A stretch of 32,214 bases of DNA from Flexistipes sp041694215 (GCA_041694215.1 JASMTO010000214.1:1-32214); one strand, 5' to 3'. Positions 24,744 to 32,214 are shown, numbered from the stretch's first letter. Translations and numbers: made by a program. Notes: generated by a model from the letters alone, not told the origin.

Positions 24744-26124
24744 TTTTTTTCTTCTCCCTGAATATCTCCACGAGATCTTCAAATTTTTTACTTCTTGCTG
24801 CCTTAATAAGAATCAAACCACTTTCCACTGATTTGACAATATCTCCAAATACTTCTCTGGAATTGTAAACTGAAATATTTGCGGCATTATCAAACCTTGA
24901 ATACTCCTCACCCACTAAAAAAAACTGGATATCCTTATATGATAAAGCTTTTTCATACAGCTTCTTGTAAAATTCGTCCTCATAACCCTCAATCTCAGCC
25001 ATTTCTCCCAAAACAGCTATCTTATGTTGCCAAGCCGCACCGTTTAAATCTTCAATTGCACACATAACAGATTCAAAGCTGGCATTATATGTATCGTCAA
25101 TAAGTTTTAAATTGTTATCAACAGAAAGGTAGGCCCCCCTGCCTTCAAGAGGTATAAATTCCATAAGACCCTTTCTGATATCTGACTCGCTAAGACCTAA
25201 TTCTATACCTATTGCGATTGCGGCAAGTGAGTTAACGGCAAAATGTCTATAAATATGCCTCAGTTCAAAATTATATATTTTCCCTTTATAGATAACATCG
25301 TAGCTAAGGTTATTATCATATAAAAATCTGGAAATCTTCATATCACTATCATTATTCAAACCAAAAAAGATAAAGTTAGAATGTTTGTTATTTTCAGAAA
25401 GAATTTTCAGTTCATCAAAATAATCCTTACAGCTTTCATGGAGAAAAACAGAGATCCCTTCCTGTTTTCCTACGGATAAAAACATCTGCTTTATAAGGCT
25501 CAATTTTTCCTTTGCTATGGCTTCAACACTTCCAAAATTACCAATATGAGAACGTCCAATATTAGTTACTACCGCCATATGCGGCTGCACATATTCAGCA
25601 AGCTTATAAATCTCCCCCATACTGTTAGTCCCGAGCTCAAATATTGCATATTCTGCCTCCAAATCCAGGTTGGCAGCAGAATATGCAACACCCAATCTGT
25701 TGTTAAAATTTTTATACGACTCATACACTCTAAAATTCTGATCGAGAACATTCCTAATCATGGACTTTGTGCTGGTCTTCCCGGCGCTACCAGTAACAGC
25801 TATTTTTATCCCTGAATATCTTGACAGCATATACTCACCCAGTTGGACAAGAGCCTCTTCACTGTTTTCAACAAGGATTTTTTTAGGATACATAAGGGAA
25901 TAAAAAGCTTCTTGATCATCCATTATGACAAGTGATGCCCCTTTCTCAATAGCCTCTTTGGCAAATCTGTTACCATCAAAACGCTCACCTTTTATACCAA
26001 AAAATATGTCGTAATAACCCACTTTTCTACTGTCAATTTCCACATTCCTAAAATGTACTTGCACAGTAGATAAATGGCATTCTAAAATATTTTCAAAAAT
26101 ATCAAGAGGCTCACACACCAGCAC
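24733..26124 (-). CDS. murF: UDP-MurNAc-tripeptide--D-Ala-D-Ala ligase
   Basis: A Mur ligase of about 463 residues that adds D-Ala-D-Ala. Features: NVEIDSRKVGYYDIFFGIKG in the substrate domain, P-loop KIAVTGSAGKTSTKSMIRN, IFELGTNSMGEI, the central NIGRSHIGNFGS, and DDTYNASFESVM in the C-terminal domain. GTG 26124 is preferred because AGGAG lies six bases upstream; the alternative TTG 26142 has its nearest AGGAG ten bases away. Either way it overlaps the murE 3' end. Confidence 0.95.
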   Translation of the reverse strand: MLVCEPLDIFENILECHLSTVQVHFRNVEIDSRKVGYYDIFFGIKGERFDGNRFAKEAIEKGASLVIMDDQEAFYSLMYPKKILVENSEEALVQLGEYMLSRYSGIKIAVTGSAGKTSTKSMIRNVLDQNFRVYESYKNFNNRLGVAYSAANLDLEAEYAIFELGTNSMGEIYKLAEYVQPHMAVVTNIGRSHIGNFGSVEAIAKEKLSLIKQMFLSVGKQEGISVFLHESCKDYFDELKILSENNKHSNFIFFGLNNDSDMKISRFLYDNNLSYDVIYKGKIYNFELRHIYRHFAVNSLAAIAIGIELGLSESDIRKGLMEFIPLEGRGAYLSVDNNLKLIDDTYNASFESVMCAIEDLNGAAWQHKIAVLGEMAEIEGYEDEFYKKLYEKALSYKDIQFFLVGEEYSRFDNAANISVYNSREVFGDIVKSVESGLILIKAARSKKFEDLVEIFREKKKSAV

Positions 26125-27565
26125 GGCTTTCTCCTTTTTCAAGATTTAAAATCTCCTCTCTGTCATCAAAATGTATGGTCTTATTTCTAAGTATTTGATA
26201 ATTTTCATGCCCTTTCCCGGCAACAAGAATGATATCACCCTCCTCTGACAATTCATACGCGTAACGAATAGCTTCCCTGCGATCAACAACAACCTCATAG
26301 GATGATTTGCTACTAAACCCTTTTTCTATATCTTTTATAATCTCAAGGGGGTCCTCTTTTCTCGGATTATCACTTGTTATAATAATGACGTCGGAATAAT
26401 TTTCTGATGCCCTGGCCATTCTGGGCCTCTTTGTCTTATCTCTATTCCCGCCACATCCAAAAACTGTTATTATCCTATTTTTCTTCAAAGAATACAGTGA
26501 TTTGAGCACATTTTCCAAAGCATCATCCGTATGTGCATAGTCCACAAAAAAATATCTGCCCTTAATTTCCAATTTTTCAAGCCTTCCAGGCACATTCTTC
26601 AGTTTTTCAACACCGTCAACAATCTTATGCATATCCATATTGAGAATATCTGCAGCCGCAACAGCTGCCAGGATATTATAAACATTATGTGTGCCCACCA
26701 AATTTGAGCGAATTTTTGCAAGTTTATCAGCTTTTATATCAAAACATACACCATCCAAACTGCTCTCTAAATTCATTCCTATAAAGTTGGCTTTCCCCTC
26801 AATGCCATAAGTAAAAGTATCTATTTCACATTCATCAAGCAGTCTTTTCCCATAACCGCTGTCAATATTTATAAGACATTTTTTTGAATACTCGCTGCAA
26901 AATAAAAGTTTTTTGGCACTATAATACTCTTCCATCGTTTTGTGATAATCCAAATGGTCTCCTGTTAAATTAGTAAATATAGCAAGATCAAAATTTGTGC
27001 CGTAAAGTCTGTGTTGCATTAGAGCATGGGAGGATGCTTCTATACAAAGGACTTTTGCCCCTTTTTTCAGCCCTCTGGATAACATCCTGTAGTAATCATA
27101 CGCTGAAGGGGTGGTTGTATCAGCTTTAATAACTTCATCAATGATTTTATACTCAGTAGTCCCTATTTTTATTGTTTTGTAACCACAGGCTGTGAAAATA
27201 CTCTCCAAAAGATAATTAACCGTTGTCTTTCCGTTTGTCCCTGTAACTGCAATTTTAATAAGCTTACTATCGTCTACGCCAAAAAACGATTTTGACATAA
27301 GTGCAAGTGCCTTTCTCCCGGAATCCACCACGACACTCAATGCCCCTTCAACAGGCTTTTCCGTAACAAAAACAGCTACTTTACCACTCTTTTTAACATC
27401 TTCTATGAATTGGTGGCTGTCAGTATCCGTGCCTCCGTATGCCACAAAAACAGAATCTTTCTTCAAACACCTACTGTCAAATGAGATATCTTCCACTGAA
27501 GATTCCAACGCACCAGCATCTGCATATTTGATTTTCACGCCTTTAAGAAGATTTTTCAGTTTCAA
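26111..27565 (-). CDS. murE: UDP-MurNAc-L-Ala-D-Glu--meso-diaminopimelate ligase
   Basis: A 484-residue Mur ligase that adds the third stem amino acid. The P-loop is AVTGTNGKTTVNYLLE (109-115 core). The central domain shows TNLTGDHLDYHKTMEEYYSA with the region of the carbamoylated Lys. DNPR at 399-402 is the signature for meso-diaminopimelate rather than lysine and supports a Gram-negative envelope. The start is TTG 27565 with GAGGG six bases upstream, inside the 3' end of ftsI (23-base overlap). Confidence 0.96.
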   Translation of the reverse strand: MKLKNLLKGVKIKYADAGALESSVEDISFDSRCLKKDSVFVAYGGTDTDSHQFIEDVKKSGKVAVFVTEKPVEGALSVVVDSGRKALALMSKSFFGVDDSKLIKIAVTGTNGKTTVNYLLESIFTACGYKTIKIGTTEYKIIDEVIKADTTTPSAYDYYRMLSRGLKKGAKVLCIEASSHALMQHRLYGTNFDLAIFTNLTGDHLDYHKTMEEYYSAKKLLFCSEYSKKCLINIDSGYGKRLLDECEIDTFTYGIEGKANFIGMNLESSLDGVCFDIKADKLAKIRSNLVGTHNVYNILAAVAAADILNMDMHKIVDGVEKLKNVPGRLEKLEIKGRYFFVDYAHTDDALENVLKSLYSLKKNRIITVFGCGGNRDKTKRPRMARASENYSDVIIITSDNPRKEDPLEIIKDIEKGFSSKSSYEVVVDRREAIRYAYELSEEGDIILVAGKGHENYQILRNKTIHFDDREEILNLEKGESRAGV

Positions 27566-29240
27566 TTTCAGCCCTCAACCGTTTAATATTATAGCCTTTA
27601 TTTATCATAATCTGCTCCGCTATAGACTTAAAAGTAAAAGCTGCAGTGGAACCACCATAAATAGATGTCTTCGGCGAATCGTAAACAACAATCATCGCTA
27701 TTTCAGGAGATGAATATGGAAAAAAACCAACAAAACTTGCCACATAATTTTTAAAGGAATATCCTTTTTTCTGAATATTATATTTTTGTGCTGTTCCCGT
27801 CTTTGCAGCAATCTGCACATAATCACTTTGTGCATTTTTCCCTGTCCCTTCTGTAACAACTTTTCGCAAAAGGTATTGTAACTGCTTTGCAGACTCTTCA
27901 TCCAAAATACGTTTTTTTTCTATATTCCGTTTATGGATTTTATTTTTATGTCGCACAGCTTTTATAATAAAAGGTTGTGCTAATACGCCATCATTAGCAA
28001 TGGCTGCATAATACTGCAGTATATGAAGGGGGGTAACAAGGATCTCCTGGCCTATAGATATAGAAGGTCTGGATAAACCGGACCATTTGTTTGGAGAGCG
28101 CAGCATTCCATTTTCACTGGGAATTCCGTCTATTGCAATAGGTTTGCCTATCCCTGCATTGTCTAAAAATTCATAAAATTCTCTATTGGAAGCATTTTCC
28201 ATCAGTTTTATAGTACCAATATTACTTGAGTTTACAATCACCTCTTCTGATGAAAGTTTTTTGTACTTATGGACATCATTAAATACATGGTTGTAGACCA
28301 CATATTTCCCATTTTCACAGTTTACCTCTTTTCCAGGATCAAACAGCCCCTCCTCCAGCAAGAAGCCAAAAGTAAAAGCCTTAAAAATTGACCCCGGTTC
28401 AAAGAGATAGCTGTTTAGCATACTTTTCCAGTATTTTTTAGGAAAATTTTGAAAATCTTCTGGAATATACGAAGGGTATGAAGTACTAAAAAGTATTGCC
28501 CCTGTTTTCACATCCATCCCGGCTGCAAAACCTTTGGCTGCACCAAAACGCGTCATATCCTCTTTTAAGATAATACTTGCTATCTCTTGCATATCTTTAT
28601 CTATTGTAAGCTGAACACTAGATGAAGGTTCAGATGCAAACTCTTTATCTTCAAGCAAAATCGGTCTATTCATACTGTCACGCAAATAAATCAGATTTTT
28701 CTTTTGACCACGTAAATATTCATCCATAAAAAACTCGATTCCACTCAACCCCTGATTGTCAACACCTGTGAAGCCAATAATTTTTGCTAAATTTTCTCCC
28801 TCCGGATAAATTCTGTTTTCTTCCAGTACAAAGTTGATATAAGGATATCTTCGGGTAATTGCTTCTGCTTTTTCAATATCTATATTGCGTTTTATCCATA
28901 TAAAACCACTATTTCTACGTAAATTATTATAATCCCTGTCATTCATTTTCAGTCCATAGTCCCTTAGGATAAGTTTGATTCTGTAAGGATCGTCAATCTC
29001 ACTTCCGTAAACGTAAAGGGATGCAGTTTTCTTATTCATCGCTAACCGTTTTCCCGTTTTGTCAAGAATTGGTCCTCTATTTTCATGAATTGAAACAGAC
29101 TTCACCGACTGGTTTTCTGCATATCTGTTCAAGTCATCATGCTTATATATCTGTAAATATACCAACCGGCCGACAATTGTTACGATTATCAGCCCAAACA
29201 GAGTGATAATAAAAGATAGTTTAAACCTTTCATTCCACAT
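27543..29240 (-). CDS. ftsI: septal peptidoglycan transpeptidase FtsI (class B PBP)
   Basis: A 565-residue bitopic membrane protein. One transmembrane segment lies near residues 9-28. The PBP dimerisation (pedestal) domain begins at RGPILDKTGKRLA (55-67), and the transpeptidase domain carries all three motifs: SIFK at 284-287 (Ser284 is the acyl acceptor), SSN at 338-340 and KTG at 480-482. It cross-links septal peptidoglycan with FtsW. There is no C-terminal PASTA domain. The start overlaps ftsL by 11 bases. Confidence 0.96.
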   Translation of the reverse strand: MWNERFKLSFIITLFGLIIVTIVGRLVYLQIYKHDDLNRYAENQSVKSVSIHENRGPILDKTGKRLAMNKKTASLYVYGSEIDDPYRIKLILRDYGLKMNDRDYNNLRRNSGFIWIKRNIDIEKAEAITRRYPYINFVLEENRIYPEGENLAKIIGFTGVDNQGLSGIEFFMDEYLRGQKKNLIYLRDSMNRPILLEDKEFASEPSSSVQLTIDKDMQEIASIILKEDMTRFGAAKGFAAGMDVKTGAILFSTSYPSYIPEDFQNFPKKYWKSMLNSYLFEPGSIFKAFTFGFLLEEGLFDPGKEVNCENGKYVVYNHVFNDVHKYKKLSSEEVIVNSSNIGTIKLMENASNREFYEFLDNAGIGKPIAIDGIPSENGMLRSPNKWSGLSRPSISIGQEILVTPLHILQYYAAIANDGVLAQPFIIKAVRHKNKIHKRNIEKKRILDEESAKQLQYLLRKVVTEGTGKNAQSDYVQIAAKTGTAQKYNIQKKGYSFKNYVASFVGFFPYSSPEIAMIVVYDSPKTSIYGGSTAAFTFKSIAEQIMINKGYNIKRLRAEIETEKSS

Positions 29241-29526
29241 AAAACACCTTTTTGTGATCGGGAAATGTCAGTTTCATTTTTTTCGCTGCTTCGTACAACT
29301 GATCACTCTGGGTAATAGATATTTTCTCCTCAAGCAATTTTTGGTACGTCAACTCTTTTTCCTCCATTTCCGCAGATAAACGGGATATTTCATACCCCAT
29401 ATTGATATATTTATATTTCACCACAACAATAAACAAGAGAAGTGTAGCAACCAGCAATATTTTAAGCACCCAACCAATACCAAATGTTAAAGGATGTTCT
29501 TTTGACACAGAAGAAATCCCTTTCAT
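29230..29526 (-). CDS. ftsL: FtsL-like cell division protein
   Basis: A 98-residue bitopic protein: a short cytoplasmic N-terminus, one transmembrane segment at about residues 18-37 (WVLKILLVATLLLFIVVV), then a periplasmic coiled coil (ISRLSAEMEEKELTYQKLLEE). Size, topology and position between rsmH and ftsI identify FtsL although sequence conservation is low. It should form a complex with FtsQ and an FtsB protein (not present here) and activate FtsWI. Its ATG overlaps the rsmH stop as ATGA. Confidence 0.85.
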   Translation of the reverse strand: MKGISSVSKEHPLTFGIGWVLKILLVATLLLFIVVVKYKYINMGYEISRLSAEMEEKELTYQKLLEEKISITQSDQLYEAAKKMKLTFPDHKKVFYVE

Positions 29527-30449
29527 ATCACCTTCTCCGCAACCCTTAGTTTTGCACTTCTACTCAAAGGATTTTTTTCTATCTCAGCTTTTGTGGGGAC
29601 TATAGGTTTTTTATTAATTATTTTGAAAACACGCACTTTGTCGCAGCGGCATTCGGGAAACTCAGGTGGGCAAATGCAGTCTTTCTGGTAGTAATTAAGC
29701 ATATCTTTCACAAGCCTGTCCTCAAGGGAGTGAAAAGAAATAAAAGCCACACGACCACCCTTTATAACAATTTTATCGATTTTATTTAACAGTGACTCTA
29801 TAGATTCAAGCTCCTTATTGATAAAAATTCGTATTGCTTGGAAGCTTTTGGTAGCCGGATGCTGGTTTAATTTATGGAATTTTTTAGGTACAGCCTTTGA
29901 AATCACATTTGCCAGCTGGAGAGTATTCTCTATTTTGTTAATAACTCTCTCCTGTACTATTTTTTCCGCAATCCTTTCGGCAAAAGGTTCTTCTCCATAC
30001 TTCTTCAAAATATTGGCTATGGTCTCCTTAGGAAAATTATTAACCACTTCATATGCTGTAATACCATCACTCTGATCCATACGCATATCCAAAAAACCAT
30101 TCCTTTTAAACGAAAACCCTCTTGATTCATCAGTAAGTTGAAAATTTGATAGTCCAAAGTCGGCATAAAGCCCGTCAACGTATTTAATGCCGAAGCTATT
30201 CAACACAGCATCAATTTCTGCAAAATTGCTTCTAACAATATCAATATTGTCGTATGAGCTAAACAAATCCTTCAAACGTTTCACAGCATCGCTGTCCCTG
30301 TCACAAATAATCAAACGACCTTTTTCTGATAAATGTTCATGGACACGTTTAGCATGCTCCCCTCCACCTCCGGTACAGTCCACATAAATGCCGTCCGGAT
30401 TTATCTTCAGATATTTTATTAGTTCGTTTGTCAAAACAGCTTTATGCAT
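29523..30449 (-). CDS. rsmH: 16S rRNA (cytosine1402-N4)-methyltransferase RsmH
   Basis: A 308-residue SAM-dependent methyltransferase (also called MraW) that methylates C1402 of 16S rRNA. The N-terminus HKAVLTNELIKYL is typical, with the SAM motif YVDCTGGGGEHAKRV, ADFGLSNFQL, the RMD motif in NGFLDMRMDQS, and the C-terminal signature FISFHSLEDRLVKDM. ATG 30449 is preferred over GTG 30452. It lies 12 bases after mraZ, the normal arrangement. Confidence 0.96.
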   Translation of the reverse strand: MHKAVLTNELIKYLKINPDGIYVDCTGGGGEHAKRVHEHLSEKGRLIICDRDSDAVKRLKDLFSSYDNIDIVRSNFAEIDAVLNSFGIKYVDGLYADFGLSNFQLTDESRGFSFKRNGFLDMRMDQSDGITAYEVVNNFPKETIANILKKYGEEPFAERIAEKIVQERVINKIENTLQLANVISKAVPKKFHKLNQHPATKSFQAIRIFINKELESIESLLNKIDKIVIKGGRVAFISFHSLEDRLVKDMLNYYQKDCICPPEFPECRCDKVRVFKIINKKPIVPTKAEIEKNPLSRSAKLRVAEKVI

Positions 30450-30461
30450 CACTCACCGAGT

Positions 30462-30926
30462 TTATAAATTTAGTTCCGGAAATTCTTCACTAATTGAATC
30501 GAACAGATTTTTTACATTAATATCCTCAAACTCTTTCTCCCACTTATCCTTGGGCCATATCTCTATCTTGTTCATATGCCCAACAATTACACATTCACTA
30601 TTCAAGCCTGTGGATTCCCTAAGCATATTAGGCACTAAAATCCTTCCTTGCTTATCAATTGTGCAGTCTTCAGCAGTGGAATAAAGATACCTTAAAAATT
30701 TTTTCCCTTTACTATCCTTGGGGGGATTAGTCTCCCATGTTTCTTCCAGCTTTTGCCATTCTTTAGTTGGAAAAGCAGCGATATGACTGCCCAAAGTAAC
30801 TAACGTAAGCGATTCATCTCCATATTTCGTTTTAAGGACATCTCGAAATTTAGAAGGGATACTCACCCTTCCTGCTTCATTAACCGTATGATGGCTTTTG
30901 CCCTTAAAACTTGTTGGAGTTTTCAT
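30462..30926 (-). CDS. mraZ: transcriptional regulator MraZ
   Basis: A 154-residue DNA-binding protein with two SpoVT/AbrB-like domains: FKGKSHHTVNEAGRVSIPSKF in the first, then CTIDKQGRILVPNMLRE in the second. MraZ proteins form rings and bind short direct repeats upstream of the dcw cluster. ATG 30926 gives a few extra N-terminal residues relative to most MraZ. There is no Shine-Dalgarno upstream. Instead a -10 element ends only a few bases before the ATG, so the mRNA may be leaderless. It opens the 17-kb dcw operon. Confidence 0.93.
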   Translation of the reverse strand: MKTPTSFKGKSHHTVNEAGRVSIPSKFRDVLKTKYGDESLTLVTLGSHIAAFPTKEWQKLEETWETNPPKDSKGKKFLRYLYSTAEDCTIDKQGRILVPNMLRESTGLNSECVIVGHMNKIEIWPKDKWEKEFEDINVKNLFDSISEEFPELNL

Positions 30927-30960
30927 AACATTATATACCAATATATGACATTTTATGACA
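30926..30960 (-). promoter_or_regulatory. candidate MraZ operator: four 10-bp-periodic repeats over the mraZ promoter
   Basis: Read on the minus strand, TGTCA (30960-30956), TGTCA (30950-30946), TGGTA (30940-30936) and TGTTA (30930-30926) are each separated by exactly five A/T bases. Known MraZ boxes (E. coli TGGGN with 5-base spacers) have the same 10-bp period. The first repeat overlaps a -35 (TTGTCA 30961-30956), the third and fourth overlap -10 candidates (TATATA 30937-30932 with an 18-base spacer, or TATAAT 30935-30930), and the last abuts the start codon. MraZ binding would block its own promoter. Confidence 0.6.
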
Positions 30961-31273
30961 AATAATACATGAATGTTCCAAAGGCTGTCAAGGCTAATTG
31001 CAACTATATTATCAGGATAAAAGTAATTAGAAAAATAGTCTTATAATATGAATGAGTTATCCCTTTTAAAATTTTTGTTGGATAAAAGATTTGAATGTTT
31101 GATTACAGTGTGCAACTAAGCAGAAACGCAGAAATTGCTAGTATATAGGGTTGGATCCCTCAGCTTTTCTTGCCATATTAAAAATTCATTTCCGTTAACT
31201 GCATACGGCATTTACCATATTAAATGATGCCAAAGGCAGCCAGACGAAACCGAATTTAACTGGGTTCAATGTT

Positions 31274-31312
31274 GAGATTCCTCGGCTTCACTTCGTTTCG
31301 CTCGGAATGACA
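31274..31312. repeat. candidate dispersed intergenic hairpin repeat (GAGATTCCTCGGCTTC type)
   Basis: The segment begins GAGATTCCTCGGCTTC and ends CGCTCGGAATGAC. ATTCC (31277-31281) pairs with GGAAT (31304-31308) around a C/G/T-rich centre. From memory, very similar extragenic elements occur in many copies in several unrelated bacterial genomes. Only one copy is visible in this window, so dispersal is inferred. Confidence 0.45.
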
Positions 31313-31397
31313 TTTTGGAATAAGATCGCTATATTGAGTCATCGTATATAATATAACGTTCAAGAGTATTTAATGTGGTAAAAAACGCTTTTGCAAA

Positions 31398-31422
31398 AAG
31401 GAAGGGGGTTACCCTTCCTTTC
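31398..31422 (-). terminator. terminator-like hairpin, possibly ending the atp operon
   Basis: A perfect 10-bp stem AAAGGAAGGG (31398-31407) with CCCTTCCTTT (31413-31422) around a 5-base loop. On the minus strand the stem is followed by TTTTTGC, so it best fits termination of transcription coming from atpC, although it lies about 310 bases beyond the atpC stop. The plus-strand side has the weaker CTATTT tail. Confidence 0.6.
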
Positions 31423-31454
31423 TATTTAGGCCTACTATAACCAACGCCAAAATA

Positions 31455-31547
31455 CTTACCACTTAGCACCCTGTTAAATATCAGCTTCGCTGATTGCCTA
31501 TGGCATTTAACAGGGTAAACTTAACACTTAACACTTAGCACTTAGCA
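31455..31547. repeat. CTTAACA/CTTAGCA heptamer tandem repeat interrupted by a palindromic element
   Basis: Two heptamers (CTTACCA 31455-31461, CTTAGCA 31462-31468) precede, and four (CTTAACA twice, CTTAGCA twice; 31520-31547) follow, a 48-base palindromic element at 31468-31516. The arrangement looks like a heptamer array into which the palindrome was inserted, but independent growth on both sides is also possible. Confidence 0.65.
31468..31516. repeat. palindromic element predicted to fold as a three-way junction
   Basis: The outer arms ACCCTGTTAAA (31468-31478) and TTTAACAGGGT (31506-31516) are perfect inverted repeats. Inside are two further hairpins: ATCAGC/GCTGAT with a TTC loop (31480-31494) and TGCC/GGCA with a TAT loop (31495-31505). 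No T-run follows, so a simple terminator is unlikely; it resembles a REP- or MITE-like element. Confidence 0.6.
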
Positions 31548-31635
31548 CTGATACACCACTCCTCCATTCTTCCCCAGGGCATGCCTCTAACTACCAAGCC
31601 AAGCACATAAGCTTTATGTGCTCGATGCAACGCTC

Positions 31636-31663
31636 GTTCAAGGTTCAATGTTCAACGTTATAA
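31636..31663. repeat. GTTCAAN heptamer tandem repeat
   Basis: Three consecutive heptamers GTTCAAG, GTTCAAT and GTTCAAC (31636-31656) are followed by a degraded fourth (GTTATAA). A related fragment GGTTCAATGTT occurs at 31263-31273. This is a second heptamer family, close to but different from the CTTARCA array. Confidence 0.55.
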
Positions 31664-31671
31664 CCCATAAC

Positions 31672-31736
31672 AACCTCAACTACCTCAACTGCCTTAAATA
31701 CCTCTAACGACCTCAAATACCTCTAACTACCTTCAC
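31672..31736. repeat. degenerate 9-10-base tandem array reaching the atpC stop codon
   Basis: About seven imperfect units follow each other: ACCTCAACT twice, GCCTTAAAT, ACCTCTAACG, ACCTCAAAT, ACCTCTAACT and ACCTTCACTT. The last unit overlaps the atpC stop (31733-31735), so the array forms the beginning of the atpC 3' untranslated region. Confidence 0.6.
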
Positions 31737-32146
31737 TTGTACTTCTCCGCAATGGAAACCCGCATTAGCTCTTTTTTCAGCTCCGCCTCCATTTTTACAA
31801 ATTGATCGGAATCTGCTTTCCTTGATTCATTCAGAGCCTGTTCTATTTCAACTTTCCGGCGTATAGCCTCTTCCAAATCAATTTCACGCCCCAGTTCTGC
31901 ACTTTCAGCCAAAACTATGACTTTATCTTCATTAACTTCTAAAAAACCTCTGTCAATAGCAGCATACTCGGTATTCCCATCATTTTTGTAAATTAATTCA
32001 CCAATGCTCAGAGCTGTCAGAAATGGCGTGTGCCCCGGCAAAACACCAAAATCCCCCTCAACACCAGGAGCAACTACCTCATCAACTTCAATATCCAAGA
32101 GTTTCCTTTCCGGGGAAACCAATTCCAGTTTTAGCTTTTCAGCCAT
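31733..32146 (-). CDS. atpC: F1Fo ATP synthase epsilon subunit
   Basis: A 137-residue protein of the central stalk of ATP synthase. The N-terminal beta-sandwich starts KLKLELVSPERKLLDIEVDEV and contains the conserved VVAPGVEGDFGVLPGHTPFLTAL. A C-terminal two-helix region (LEEAIRRKVEIEQAL onward) can inhibit ATP hydrolysis. It begins two bases after the atpD stop and is the last gene of the atp operon. Confidence 0.97.
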   Translation of the reverse strand: MAEKLKLELVSPERKLLDIEVDEVVAPGVEGDFGVLPGHTPFLTALSIGELIYKNDGNTEYAAIDRGFLEVNEDKVIVLAESAELGREIDLEEAIRRKVEIEQALNESRKADSDQFVKMEAELKKELMRVSIAEKYK

Positions 32147-32148
32147 AA

Positions 32149-32214
32149 TTATCCTCTTGTCTTAAGCTGCTCAGCTTTTTGTTTTGCTTCTTCCATTGTT
32201 CCCACAAGATAAAA
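32149..32214 (-). CDS. atpD: F1Fo ATP synthase beta subunit, C-terminal end (partial)
   Basis: Only the last 21 codons and the TAA stop are in the window. The residues FYLVGTMEEAKQKAEQL correspond to the conserved end of the beta subunit (other members have F-Y-M-V-G-x-I-E-E-A). The identity is supported by the two-base spacing to atpC, the standard atpD-atpC order. The rest of the gene lies beyond 32214. Confidence 0.85.
   Translation of the reverse strand, partial: FYLVGTMEEAKQKAEQLKTRG

Larger units (their letters stand above)
30942..31732. other. 790-base intergenic region rich in repeats, no gene found
   Basis: No reading frame with coding character, tRNA or recognised RNA was seen between mraZ and atpC. 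The mraZ-proximal 200 bases are AT-rich and hold the mraZ operator. From about 31270 to 31736 the sequence is a mosaic of a hairpin-forming repeat, a terminator-like hairpin, heptamer tandem repeats split by a palindromic element, and a degenerate 9-10-base tandem array. These are listed separately. Confidence 0.7.

Noticed and set aside
31468..31516. Palindrome read as a rho-independent terminator or a CRISPR repeat
   Set aside because: No T-run follows on either strand, and there is only one copy with no spacer-repeat pattern.

Overview
The window is AT-rich bacterial chromosome, gene-dense, with no tRNA, rRNA, CRISPR array, integrase or insertion sequence visible. The MurE DNPR motif (meso-diaminopimelate type), a PilF/PilW-like lipoprotein, RodZ, many TTG and GTG starts, and small anaerobe-type iron proteins (desulforedoxin, mini-rubredoxin) suggest an anaerobic Gram-negative organism. 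Gene order and protein style make Deferribacterota (Flexistipes/Deferribacter-like) my best guess. That is inference from memory, not a database result.

Layout. 1-1641: the 3' end of a glycerophosphodiester phosphodiesterase-like gene, an unknown 82-aa gene with its own promoter, and a convergent YitT-family membrane protein. 1838-3796 (minus): a KtrA/KtrB-type potassium transporter (trkA, trkH). 3846-11694 (minus): one tightly packed operon running from a GAF/HD-GYP protein through a lone receiver, biotin ligase, type III pantothenate kinase, a TPR lipoprotein, RodZ and a degenerate aspartate-semialdehyde-dehydrogenase-like protein to an iron-sulfur assembly block (IscS homolog, IscU, Nfu, 36-aa rubredoxin), closed by a clear terminator. 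11794-13843 (plus): desulforedoxin with a strong hairpin, then yebC-ruvC-ruvA. 13870-30926 (minus): a division and cell wall (dcw) cluster in the order mraZ, rsmH, ftsL, ftsI, murE, murF, mraY, murD, ftsW, murG, murC, ddl, ftsQ, ftsA, ftsZ, plus a GT4 glycosyltransferase, largely translationally coupled. 30942-31732: a repeat-rich intergenic region. 31733-32214 (minus): atpC and the 3' end of atpD.

How the genes work together. The dcw cluster makes lipid II (MurE/F/D/C, Ddl, MraY, MurG) and builds the septum (FtsZ/A/Q/L/I/W). murB is absent from its usual place. The mraZ promoter carries four 10-bp-periodic repeats that look like an MraZ autoregulatory operator, and the mRNA may be leaderless.

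The most interesting signal is the iron-sulfur block. Its cysteine-desulfurase homolog keeps the fold and the mobile-loop cysteine but has Asn where the PLP-binding lysine belongs, and has lost several other PLP-contact residues. It resembles the Archaeoglobus fulgidus IscS, which is known to lack this lysine. It is co-transcribed with apparently normal IscU and Nfu scaffolds, which suggests cluster assembly that uses free sulfide or another sulfur source, with IscS acting as a structural or ligand-donating partner.
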